Shown here: piece by piece, positions 26,532-38,584 of the stretch
How positions within the stretch are numbered: the stretch's first letter is position 1
Layout: every line of letters starts with the position of its first letter
Assembly (NCBI GenBank): GCA_023055505.1
Contig: JALIRH010000003.1
Span: forward strand, 36,830,842 to 36,894,841
Direction: 5' to 3'
DNA from: Callipepla californica brunnescens
Lineage: Eukaryota; Chordata; Aves; Galliformes; Odontophoridae
Length of the DNA: 64,000 bases
Position numbers and translations under genes: made by a program
Notes under the pieces: generated by a model
Database searches by the model: none
Told to the model about the DNA's origin: nothing
The model's input: only the letters and a program-made list of their open reading frames with translations

Positions 26532-26557
26532 AAAAAAAAAAAAAAAAAAAAAAAAAA
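26532..26557. repeat. A run, 26 bp
   Basis: Uninterrupted A tract about 370 bp after the previous one. The two are preceded by unrelated sequence, so they are not tails of one repeat family that I can see. Confidence 0.9.
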
Positions 26558-28989
26558 GTGAATCATGCCCCCTCTGATACCACCATGCATGTACAAGCAT
26601 GTTCAGAATGACAAAATATTAAAATGTAATTTGATCCCAAATTAAGTTCTAATTAATCAATTCAGTTAACTGGTTCCTTTATTAGGCATGAAAGTATTTT
26701 CTATGGAAGCTGAATGTCAACTTGGAGAATGATATCAGAGTTCGTTGAACTACAAATAATGTCCAGGGAAAAATTTGAAGAACACCATAAACAATGTAAT
26801 CGTTTTCCATTTATTTACTTTCTTTTGAAAATACCAGATTTCTTCTGAAACAATTCCAGTGCTTCTGAAATGGAAGTTTTGTAGGTAAATTACTCGGAAT
26901 TAGCAGGTAATTTGGGGAAAGGAAAATTTTTTGTCTTTGATCTGTTAGAAAAATTACTTTGAAAGAAAAGTTGACCAGAACAATTTTGATCTGTTACTGT
27001 TTGTACATTTCTGGCCCCTTTGGTGATAGAAGAGATTTCTTGCCCACTCAGAAAAGTTCTTAGATGGATGCAGTTTTGACGGTCAGGCCTGGATAGGGAA
27101 GTGGTTTCTCCAAAACCATATCTTTAATGAACTTCCTTCAATATTATTTTCTATTGACTTCTTTCATTTGTTTTCTTTGACAGCGTTACTGTGTCTGACT
27201 TCAGTTCACTTCTGCATATGCACAAATGTAGCAAATGAACAAACAGGAAAAATAAATAATGTTTACACTTCTTGGTAAATGAATAATAGGTAGTTCATAA
27301 CAATACTCACTGCATAAAAAATATGTGTTCAGGTAACAGCAGCATAGAAGAGCTGGGGTTCAAACAGAAATCATTAAGAGAAAGGCAAATGAGCTGCTGA
27401 AAATTATTTAGAATCAATGCCTTTTGAGGAAGTTTGTGGTGGAGGAATGAGAGGTATTCAAAGCAGAGAGAGGCATCACAGTATCATCTGTGTTCACTAC
27501 AGTGGAATGTAGGTGTCAAAAATGACTGAAGAAAGTAATGTGGATTATTGAAGTCATGAAAAGCAACATCAAGTTAGTGCAGTCATACTCTTAGGAAAAA
27601 AGGAGACAGAGAAGTACTGGCTTGGCTGCAGTAAATTTCATCTCTGAATGAAGCATAGAACAATGCTAGAAGGGCTAGCAGCCCCACCTATTTCTTCCCT
27701 CCTTGCTTCCCAAAAAGGAAAGAAAATAAAATCTGAACAACTAAGATAGGGAATTCTAATATTCTTGCCCCCTTTTTTTTTTAAATTACCACAAGTGAAC
27801 ATGATTAGCTCCTCTGTGGAACAAGAGAGAGAATGGCAGGATGATGCCTATGAGCTTTAGCATTTCACTATGTAGAAACAGAGCTGGTTGACTTGGCACA
27901 GTCCCAGGAAATAAATACAAGGCTACAGACCGGAATGATAGACTCCAGACCATCCTGTGCAGTTTCAGAGTTGGTTTTATATTTGATAAAATTCTTATAC
28001 AGGGACCAATTTTTCAAAGGAGAAAATTGATATAACTCTGAGAAATGCACCTGAGTTCTAGAAAATGCGGCTGTTCTTTGACTCCTTTTGGTGCAGACAG
28101 GAATTGTGAGCTTTCATTATTACATATGGAATGCTTGTGTTTCAGAAAACCAACAGCCTTGTCCTTCTTAGAAAGATGTTCTGCCCTTTACTTAATTCAT
28201 TTGCCATTTTCTTTGGGGAGAGTGTGAGGAGTATGGCTTCTTACTTTACTGTAGGGATACCAGCTCATGAGATAGCATCGTCCATCCACGTACAGACCTG
28301 TTCTTGGACACAGTCCAGTGGTGTCTGCATTGGTTTTAATCTTCCAACTAAATGTGAACATATCCACTATAAGGACTTGCAACCAGTCTTATCACTCAAA
28401 ACTTAGTTGAGATCTATAGTTAATAAAGTCTCTAATGCAATCAATCTTATTCTAAAGTCAATGCACGTGTTTCCAGGCAAATAGAGCTCTGAACTCCATT
28501 GCTCTTGGGGAACCAGTCTCACTGCAGACACCTACCCTGCCACTAGGAGAGATGAATTCCACTGTGGAATTTCATTGTATCACAAAATTGGCCTACACAC
28601 CTGCCTGTGTTACTCTTAAAATCCTGTTACATGCAGAGAAGAAATGTAACCAATGTGAGCTGAAGCATTTACTGTTTAGTCTCTCTGGAATCTTGACCAT
28701 CTAATCAAAGTACCATAAACTGTTATTACTAGTCCAGGTGCAGTAATAATTGCATGCTCAGCCTGAATGAACACACACACACAAATCAGTAATTACACAG
28801 ATTTTTAATTAAAAAGCAAAATAAAATCCAAACCTACAAAGGCCAAATTTCTTCATACTTATCTAACTGTTTCACTGGTGTCACGGTTATGCCAGCAGAG
28901 ATTATCTGAGTCTGTAGGTTATGGTTTTGGTGTCCCTCCAGAATAAGGGACTGAGTGTATGCAGAGTCTGCAGTCATCGGTACCTGGGT

Positions 28990-29134
28990 GCTTGTGTTTA
29001 AGGCCAGGCTGGATGGGGCCCTGGGCAGCCTGATCTAGTAGTTGATCTAGAGCTTAGCAACCCTGCCTGTGGCTGGAGAGTTTGAACTTGATCCTTGAGG
29101 TCCCTTCCAACTGAAGCCCTTCTATGATTCAGTA
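28990..29134 (+). repeat. CR1 LINE 3' end fragment
   Basis: GCCAGGCTGGATGGGGCCCT, GGGCAGCCTGATCTAGTAG, TTGAGGTCCCTTCCAACTG and the tail TTCTATGATTCAG give a sense-strand CR1 3' UTR of about 145 bp, 5'-truncated. An extra partial repeat of the 'gatctag' block is present (CTGATCTAGTAGTTGATCTAG). Confidence 0.88.
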
Positions 29135-29649
29135 ATGTTACTATATGGAGAGCATATCTACTTGAGAATGTCTTTGCACTGGGACAGGTTCAGATTCACT
29201 TTCTGTTGCACACTACTTAATTTTTTTCTAAAGAGAAACATCCCCAAATCTTCAGTGGGATCAGCCTCTTTTGAAACATTCTGTGCGAGTTCATTGAGTG
29301 CTGGTCTTAAGCTCTTTCCTCTTTAATCGATTGAAACTGACATTTCAGTTACAATTGTAACCTTTGCATGACTGTGTTTAACTCCCACTGGAGAGACACA
29401 GAAACTGCTTCATCCATAACTTGGTTAAGCTTTGCTTCTTTTTATTCCTTCTCTCATGCATTGTCTCCTCAAGATATAAAATTATAATCACAATCAATCT
29501 CATTTGTTGCAACAGTAATTTCATCATCACTCTCTTCATTTTCCTGGCATTTTGCTCCATCCAGACGCTCTGGTTGATGGGAAAACTATTGCCTGCATCT
29601 TTTTCTCCTTGCAATAGCTAACAGAGCAGGGTTAAGAATTTTTCAGCTG

Positions 29650-29674
29650 TTTTTTTTTTTTTTTTTTTTTTTTT
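29650..29674. repeat. T run, 25 bp
   Basis: Uninterrupted T tract. Confidence 0.9.
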
Positions 29675-29811
29675 CCTGCCAAAAAGCAGAAATCAAGCTT
29701 GTTAGTGATTTGCACCTTTTCTTTCTCTCAAATGGTAGATAAAATTTTCCACATTCTATTTCCACATGAGTCATAGCATTTTATTATGGTATTTTAAGTG
29801 CACGTTTCCTT

Positions 29812-29847
29812 TTTTCTTTTTTTTCTTTCTTTTTTTTTTTTTTTTTT
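29812..29847. repeat. T-rich low-complexity tract
   Basis: Nearly pure T with single C interruptions, ending in a 17-base or longer T run. Confidence 0.85.
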
Positions 29848-31501
29848 CTGTTCTGAAACAACTGAATGTTTCAATTTTAATTATTTATTTATTTTTCAAT
29901 ATATACATTGCCATCATTGTTGTGTAGAAGTAATAATTTAGGACAACAGCTTTCAAATAGTTCTCAGGAGCATTCTTTGTAGTACATTTTTATTTTCTTT
30001 GGTGAATCACCACATGATTCTCTGTCTTGTTTTTTGTTTTGTTCTGTTTTGTTTTTTAATTTCAAAGAGAAGTGATGTGTTCATCTCTGCAAAGAAAAAA
30101 GGAACTAAAACTCTTCTTGTAGTAGTGTCATCAGCAGGACTGAGGTTGCATGAACCATCAGCACCATAGCATATAAAGGAAAGAGGAGGAGAGTGCAAAA
30201 CAGGCATTCTAACAATTTTCTGGCTCGGTGAATTTGGTAAAATGGGATGCAGATTTTTATAGAAGGATAATTAAATGTCACCGAAGACTTTTGTCTCATT
30301 GAATAAAACTAAAATACATTAGATCCTTTCCTTGAGCCACAGATCTATCTAGGCAATGATAAACAGTAGGAATGGTGAAGCTGATGGCTGTTCATTAATT
30401 AAAGATGTGGCTTATGGAATTACTTAGCATATTTGGAGTTGTAGTAGAAATATGTACACTCACCTGCATATATTCCAGTGTGTCAATTTTAGCGGCCTGT
30501 GAAGTTGCGTTCACAAGTGTTATAAACTTGGACTCTTGAGTTTCTGTGTGATTTGTTAATCGTAATCCCTCCTATTTTTTGTGAGCAGGTGTTTTACTCT
30601 CATATAGGAAGTGTGAGCAAGAGTTTTTTTCTTACAGTTTTCTATGGATAATAAATTGTTTCAGTGCACACATAGAAAAGACATCGCTTAGATTTAGCAG
30701 TTCCACACTGTGCTTTATCTACTTTCTACTGAGTTGAAAATGAGCATGTACCTTAATGCAACCTTTTCTACTACTAATTTCTAGGTGGTATTTTGTATAT
30801 GTATATATAGTATTATCTCTGAAAATTATCTTAGTTTCAGTGTTTTCTTTTTGTTTGCATTCTGATGGAAATGAATACCTGGTGAAAAACAATTAGTCTT
30901 TAAATTGAGAGATTTGTAATTTATTCTGAAGTATTTAAATTAGGTTTTATACAGTACATCCCCTGAATACATTTCCAAGCCAAATGAAAACTTGTATATT
31001 GAACTTAAATGGAGAAAACCTGTGGTCTAGACCCCATCATGAATTATATAATGTTAAAATATGAAGAGGTTTTGACTATTGCAGAAACGTTTACCTTTGA
31101 AAGTATTTCCATTTCTTAATCCAAACTCCTACCATCTTGAACTTATTTGTGCATTATTTATAAATCTTTTAGTCACAGGTGTCAGATTAAGGTTATCTTT
31201 ATTCTGTTTCACTCATTGTTTAGTTAATCTTGGCTATTAATTCATGGCTACCATTTCAATTCCAGCAGCACATGGAGAAAACAGTACACATGGCTGAGTT
31301 TTTGGATTATTCTTTGTAGACAGATTTATTTTTCACCTGTAGATGTAATACTCATTCTTCACTTTATGTCTGCATAGCTGCTAACAATTACACCTGTGCA
31401 CTATGGTAGCTCGAGCCTTTCTTTATTACAGCAAGGGAGAGATATTCCCCTTCTTGAAGGTACAAATGATGGAAAACAGAAACAAAGGAAAGTATCCAAT
31501 T

Positions 31502-31535
31502 AAAACAAACAAACAAACAAACAAACAAACAAAAA
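31502..31535. repeat. (CAAA)n microsatellite
   Basis: About seven tandem CAAA units with clean periodicity. Confidence 0.9.
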
Positions 31536-32330
31536 CATTCCCAAACAGGAAAATCAAGCTTTTGCTTTTTGTTTATTTCTCTACCACCTTTACTACCAAT
31601 TGCCAGAATGACTGGAACCCCTTCCTACCCAGTAATTACGAAACTGATGCATAAATGAATCTCAGCTGTTCTCCTTCTTATCCAAGATAATGGAGAAACT
31701 GCATAAAATATGCCCCACTAAGCCACGCAAGCATCTAAAACTGATTTTGTTTTGCTAGATGCTTCTGAAGAAGATGGAATAAAAGCTGGATAATAATAAA
31801 CTATCTTGCTGTAATTTTCAGCTGGCTTGTGAACCTAAGCAAGAAGGTTGGCATTTAATCTACTTACATTTTCAATATTTTTTTTCATATTGTTTCCTTT
31901 CTTCTGTTTTCCTATAACAACACTGGCTATGCTTGTTATCTTCATAAATTTCTTTTGTTACAACCCTTGAATCAGTCAATTGGCCTTACTACATCAAAGA
32001 AATATATTTCTGGACTAGTTATGCAGTATATTAAAATAGAATATGTTTTTCTCAGTTTGTTTTGTGGTAAATAATGAGTGATGAAGATAGGGGCAAAGCA
32101 CAAATGCAAGAAAACTGTACAGTATCAGGAACATCAAGAACAGAGAAAGCAGAGGGCATTTCTTCATCTTCTCATTGCACAATATTGAATTTTGGTATTA
32201 AAATTGATGTAATTACTGTAGTAAAGAGTGCTTCTGATGCCTTGGAGTTTCTAGAGGGAATCTGTTTTTACCTTTTCTGCTTACAATTAGAAACTATCTA
32301 TGAACTTTCAATGTAAGATTATTTATGTAC

Positions 32331-32347
32331 AGTATATATATATATAT
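32331..32347. repeat. (TA)n microsatellite
   Basis: AGTATATATATATATAT, about seven TA units. Confidence 0.85.
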
Positions 32348-34584
32348 TAGTCTTGTCATTCTTGAGTTATGAAGTCTGTACTTTGGATAAGCTCTCCAAA
32401 TCCTCAATCTCTTGAAGTCTCGTTCAGCCTTTGGCAAATACAAATTTTTTAGTCTTTTCTCAGAAGGTCAAGGTCATCCCACCAACATAATCTTTGCTTG
32501 CTTACTTCAGAACTTGTTTGTGTTAAGAACGAGAGCTGCATACAAAATTCTGGATAAGGCTTTATTAATGTATAGTAAATTATTTTAGTCACTTCCATGT
32601 GTCTACTAGAAATACTTAATGTCAGAATACTCTTTGAGGGACTGTGCTTGTTCTTTATTCCTTACATCTCTGTTTTTACTGTCCTTTGATATGTCTCTAA
32701 CTTACTTGGCTTTCTGAAAATTCTCAATTTACATACCTGCTTCTCACTTTCCAATATCTATCTTTCTTCTCTGATCAGCATCTTGTTTTCTTTCTGTTGT
32801 TGTTGTTCTGTATTTTTTTGTAATGGATTTATTTTTTCTGTTGCTATTTATATTGTTTTCATGTGTGAAAGCATGGAAAAATGCTTAATTTTTTGCCCTG
32901 ATCAAGATTCAAGTTTAGATAGCTTTTTAAAGGAAATATTTATCCAATTAAAATTCTAGGTGCCCCTTCTATTCAAATCCCTAAGTTCTCATCCATTCAA
33001 CTCAACATGTTATGTTCTTTTATCAAAATGTCCTGTTTTGAACTAAGGAATCTCAGTTATGAATTTACTCAGTTATTAATTTGTACTAAATTAATTCCCA
33101 GTCACACTGCCTGAGTTAATTTTCTATAGCCAGTTTTTCTAGTGTCCTTATTACTTGTCAAAGGCAACTTTTCATTTCTGAAGTTAGTAGGAAAAAAATA
33201 CCTTATACTATTATGCTGAGGCAAACTTGCACCCTAATTGGTAATATTTCTATAATTTAACCCTGGAAAGTTAGAGCGCTCCTGAAGAAAAAAATTATTG
33301 ATGTTTTATTTCTTAAATAAAATTGGAGAGATTTTTGTTCACTCAGCAGTCCAGTTTTTAAATTTTGTTCCAGTTTGTAACTTTCTGGAAGCAGATCGGA
33401 TATATTCCGTTGAAGATTAGCTGTATACCTGCATTTTCCTCAGTCTTGCTTCATTGTCCTAGTTTGCTTCCAAGTGAAGTCTGGCAGGAATATTTCTCAA
33501 GGAAGATGACTAGGACTGGGTTACTTCCCTCTCCCACTGCAATCCATTTCATCCTCAAATCTGTATTTGCATCCTCAGGATTTAGTCTTGGGAACAGAAA
33601 TGAACATCCTGTCTATAACAACAGACTCTGAAAGAAGAGTCAGACCAAGTACAAATATTGAAGCTGTGGATATTTTGTTGTTCAGCACCTTCTGTTTTAT
33701 GTGAAAGCTTCTTTTTATCACTCCCAAATTAACCAGTGCCAAAATGTACTGTAAAAGAAATACTATGTGATGTTTTCATTACAGCTGGGATCAATTATTA
33801 GGGCTCATTATTTTCAGATACTTATCCTTGTATTTTTATAAAATACTAGCTCAAGTGAATGCTCCCACTGCAGTGATTCCTATGGAGTATTGATTATCTG
33901 ATATTTTATTCCGTTATTTTTCATCTTTGTTTTGATTTAGAGTTCTTTAACTAATTTATGTGCTCCCTAAACTTCAGTCCTTTATGACTGTTTTTCATTG
34001 CAAACTCTTGGAGCTAGCTCTTTCTTTCTCTTCACTCACAATAAAATTCTGCATGGGTAGTTCATGCCACAGATATTTTGCAAATCTGCACTTCCTCCTG
34101 TGCAAATTCTTTGGAGCCCATGTTAATAGTAGGGGTTATAGCTGGACCCACAGCTGCAAAATCATGTAATTAATTAGAACTACATTCATCACTGCAATAC
34201 ATGAACACCTTGGATGCTTCCTCTGTAGGTTTTGAAGACCTATGTTACTGTGAATTGAGTTGGAGAATGTATGCTTGGCATAGCTTGGCATTGCTGACAG
34301 ATGAGATAAAAAAGTAGTTGAAGAACACAATGTAACATTATCTGGCTAACGGTTTTAGGGATCGTCCCTGATAAATGTGTGCACTAGGAGCTCATCTCTC
34401 ATGAAATCGCTGTTGTGAAGAATGTTTCACTTTTCCTGCCAATGGAGAGCTAGGAATGTGATCAAAGAGGACGCAAATCATTTATTAACATATTGTCACA
34501 AGCCAAGTGTTTCAATTTTTCTAGCAAAATGAAAAGGTCTGTCATTAGAAGGGTAAAAACTACTGGCTAAAGCAAAAATTAGGG

Positions 34585-34835
34585 GACAAGAGCTCTGGCT
34601 TCTAATTCTGTTGCCAATTCAACAGAATGCTGTGATTTTGGATATGGTTTACAGTGTGATTTGAAAAAAATACCTGCTGAAGCAGGGATGCTCAACACCT
34701 TTGAAAATAAGCTATCTAGTTGTTTTGTTTCTTAGCTTCGTTATTGTAAAATGAGGAGGAAAATAAAAAGGTCTAACTGTTCGTAAAGTGCACTGAAATC
34801 ACCATTTGAGAATGAAAGGCATAGTAACTATTCCA
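34585..34835 (+). repeat. Possible ancient SINE (MIR/CORE-like)
   Basis: Cues are 'agctctggcttctaattctg' early, TTCTTAGCTTCGTTATTGTA followed by AAAATGAGGAGGAAAATA later, then GTAAAGTGCACTGAAATCAC and GAATGAAAGGCATAGTAAC. This order recalls MIR or related CORE-SINEs and their L2-like tails. Divergence is high and the assignment is by eye. Confidence 0.3.
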
Positions 34836-36097
34836 GCAAAGCTGGCCGTGCTGAGAAGTGCTACACATAGCAGGTGTAGCCTAATATTTCAGGAGTGATA
34901 TAAAACCACTCTGTTCCATTCATTGATCTTGAATTTTCCAGTCTCTAGTTTTGTAGGCCTCTGAACTGAAAGGTCTTTGATTTATGCTGATGAAAATTGT
35001 AGGATCCCATGAAATAGGCCTTAAAACAACAAATCAGTCTTCAGTTGCTGCTCATTTCACAAAACAGTTAAACATTTCAGGTAATATTTTTTTTTAATAT
35101 TTCACAAGCCTGACTCTTAGAGCTCTCAGGTTCTTGATTTGCAAAGAGCAGCTAGCACTACTATCTCAAAACACTAGTGTAATGTTAAACCGCTAAAATT
35201 ACTTCAGATTTGTTCAGGTATAAGGAGATAGATCATTAATACGCATTCATATGCATTCATCTTTATGTGCTGGCTGGAAGAAATGTGGACCCACCATTTC
35301 TAAAGCAGAATTTGATTATTCATTAGCATACAATAACTCTAGCATCTTCAAGTGAGTGAGAAAAATATAACTCTTTAGCAGGATTTTTGTTGTAACTTTT
35401 TGTAGGCGTACTTTATTATGAACTATTCTAATTTGCTAGGGTGTTTTTATGTTGTTTCATGGTAGGGCTGCCCAAAGTATTTAACTGTATCAAGCTTTGC
35501 AGAAGAAATATACTTTATGTAGTTGGAAGTCTTCCAACAAGCCACCTTTCTCAGTGCTTTGATGGTAATGTTTACCCCAACATGAGGAGAGAAACCATGA
35601 TCTCACCTTGAAATCTTCGAGTTCTGGCACAGACACAGCTTGGTATCAGCTGTCTGACTCTCAGTTTTTTCCTTTTAAGTCCAACCAAGCCACTGCCATT
35701 TTGCCACAGGTGGGCAGTAATTAACTGCTAATTGAAATCAAAAGACAAAACTTTCTCACCCTTGGCTCAGATTCACCACTCTCAGCTTGTCCTTTCTTTG
35801 GCCCATCAGAGAAGAAGGAGCCCAGCAGTCAGCGATGGTTTACTCCATCATTCCCACAGGAAATGTTTTAGTGGTCTGCAGAGGACTTTAGGGGGGTGGA
35901 CATCTGAGGCATTACCTCTTGGTCAGAGCTACCATTGTCCTTTATTGAAGCCAAATACCCACTTACTTTCAACCACCTAAGTAAGAAATCTAAAAAATGA
36001 GTTGAGATAACTACATCTGAATTGCTAATTATATTTAGAATTTTCCACTACTTGCAATATTGAAATTACTTGATTTCCTACAAAGTAAAAACAAACA

Positions 36098-36163
36098 GAC
36101 AAAATAAATAAATAAATAAACCACCACCAACAAAAAATAAAATAAAATAAAAAAACAAAACAA
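36098..36163. repeat. A-rich compound simple repeat
   Basis: (AAAT)n followed by CCACCACCAAC, then (AAAAT)n and A-rich sequence. Low complexity. Confidence 0.85.
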
Positions 36164-38507
36164 AGTTAAGCAACACTCTTTGTCTTTGGTATGGCTGGCA
36201 AGATTTTAACTGCTAGTACTGCATGATACCTTAAGCAGTGGAATATCTGTTCCAGTGAACAGTGAGAAATATGAAAATGTTATGTTTTTAAGAGCAGGTA
36301 GATTCTTGCTCCTTTCGTTGTGTGAATTGTTCACTACCTTCTTTTGAAATTATCTTACGTCACATAATACTCCTTTTAGACTAGGAGTTAACTTATGACC
36401 ATATCACATGACAGGTAATACTTCATAACAAAGAACCATGTGTAAACATGACATGTTTCTCTTGACGCATGCTAACCAGATGAATTAAACCTTAGGAGAA
36501 GTTTGTCCCGTTTTAAGTTAGTGTGTCTTGACGTGTGCTGACAGCTGTTTTTGAAATTTGGCTTTAGGGAATTGCTTCCAGACTCCAGGCAGAAGGACAG
36601 AGGAGATGAAATACAACGAGATCTGAGCTTGGAAGATGACTGAGGTATGTGTAGCTGAATAAATGTTTCTAGAAATCTGAAATATGTATAGTACTGCTAT
36701 GGGAAATGTGTTGTGACAAGTATCGTAACAGCTGTTATGAAATTGGGAGACTTCAGTTTAGAGATGAGATGTATCTGGAATGACCACAGGTTCCTCTCTT
36801 CTGTGTGAGTTGTCCACTTAGACACTGTGGCAACAATATTTTTTTCCTCATCCTGTTATGGACATTTTTTGTTGCTCTTATGTTTGTAAAATTTTTTTTC
36901 ACCTGAAGCAACCACTGAGCAGTCCCTACACATAGAGACTTGGAGTGTCGAATTTACTTTCAAGGGTGCCTGGGTTCCCTGTATACATGGATGTGCAGGT
37001 AGGACTGGCTGCAACTGGAACTCAGGGTCCATGGAAGGTGCTAGTTTATTTGTGGAGATACATAAGCCCCGATTCACCTGTCAAAGTTCAGTGGGAGCAA
37101 TAAATGCTCAGCATCTCCAGAAATCAAGGCAGCATTATTCTCTGCTCTGTCCCTACTGCAGGCTTGTATCTCATTTGCTTTTCTGACCACACTGCTTACT
37201 GGATAGCTGTCTTCAGTGATCTGTCCATGATGATGTAGCCAAAGTGCGACTTTAATTTTGCTTGCAAATAAGCAGCAACAGATGACACAATGTAGGTAAG
37301 GGAATTATCTGCCATTAAGTGAAACACAGCCTGAGACTAGCAAATTTACCTTTTTTTATTTGCAAGAAAGACAGCTCAGGGAATTTTAATATGAAGCAAA
37401 GCAAGAGGAAGATAAATAGAGAATAAGAAAAGATAATAAAAGGTTAGGCATAAGGGAACAGTGGGAGAAAATAGAGAGATTTAGATGAAAACTGTTTTTA
37501 AACAAGAGCAAAAATTATGTAAAAGGAAAAAGAAAGAAAAAAAAAGAAAATAAATGCATATGGGCAGTCCATGTGCAATGTTGAGTGGCTACTCAGAAAT
37601 GAACATGTCAAGTAATGGAGAGGAGAAGTGGAATGGTGAACGATTTCAAATGAACTGAACAAACTGTATTGGGGAGGTACGCAGACCATACAATACAATA
37701 GCTGGAATTGACAGTTTATAACGGTGGTTCTGAGTTCATCTCCAGTGGCAAATTTAAGATAATGCTAGTGTATCACAGACATGCCATTTATATCATCACC
37801 AGCATTTTAGACCAATATTCTATTATCTTAAATGTCTTTATGGTGCCAAGTTGAACTGGACAAGGAATGAATCTGTTGAAGAATTTGGTGACTTTGAAGA
37901 AGAGGTTAAAGGAAAAGGCAAATATTTTAAGATTATTAGAAACTTACAGAAAATGAAAGAAAGTGAAATATTCAATTAGTTGGTCTGGGGCTGGACAGAA
38001 AATATTTCATTTTGTTTTGAATCACTTTGATCTTTCTGACCTCCTTTACAAAAGCTATGTGTCAATACAGAAAGTAGAAAACAACTTTGATTTTGTGTGT
38101 GTAAAAATTCTATGGCAATTTTGGAGTAAATCGTTTCTACCAGTGCATGCCTTTCACTAGTTTCAGAAAGTGTTACCTATTTGAATTGTCCAAACCAGTA
38201 GTTTTTTTCTGATTTGGACCAAAGCTGTGGTCCAAAAAATATTTAGATTGTTTGTACATTGATTGTTACCTGACTTTAATGTCAAAAGGCTAAACTGTAA
38301 CTGGCCCTGAAACCTCAGTTTTCATGACAATGTGTAGAATGGGATGGAATCTGTTGAGACACAAATCTTTGGCAAACAATGAAAAAAACTGGGGGGAAAC
38401 TGAAATACAATTCTTCAAATTCTCCTTGCAACACAAATCTATAGCTTATATAAAGCTTATATTTGTGTTTTTCACACTTTATGCAACATACAAAAGCATT
38501 TTTTCTT

Positions 38508-38584
38508 CAGAGTTATTCTTCTTGCGAGACACAGAGTATAGTGGGTTCAGAATTATGCTTCTTGAAAGACACAGTATAATGGGG
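38508..38584. repeat. Two-copy tandem duplication, about 38-bp unit
   Basis: CAGAGTTATTCTTCTTGCGA followed by GACACAGAGTATAGTGGG is repeated as CAGAATTATGCTTCTTGAAA then GACACAGTATAATGGGG. The copies are roughly 80 percent identical by eye with a short indel, so this is an old local duplication. Confidence 0.75.

Larger units (their letters stand above)
24183..28989. other. No recognised gene apart from one exon candidate; simple repeats
   Basis: Holds the exon candidate at 25627-25755 and several long mononucleotide runs listed separately. The rest is AT-rich and shows no recognisable family. Confidence 0.4.
29135..34584. other. No gene recognised; T-rich runs and simple repeats
   Basis: Very AT-rich. 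Short ORFs at 29378-29621 and 30007-30299 are open on both strands or overlap each other and are not credible genes. An 80-residue plus-strand ORF at 32074-32316 is hydrophilic at its N-terminus, but nothing supports expression. Confidence 0.4.

Noticed and set aside
32074..32316. 80-codon plus ORF with a hydrophilic N-terminus (MSDEDRGKAQ)
   Set aside because: Second half is AT-rich hydrophobic sequence and nothing supports transcription or splicing.
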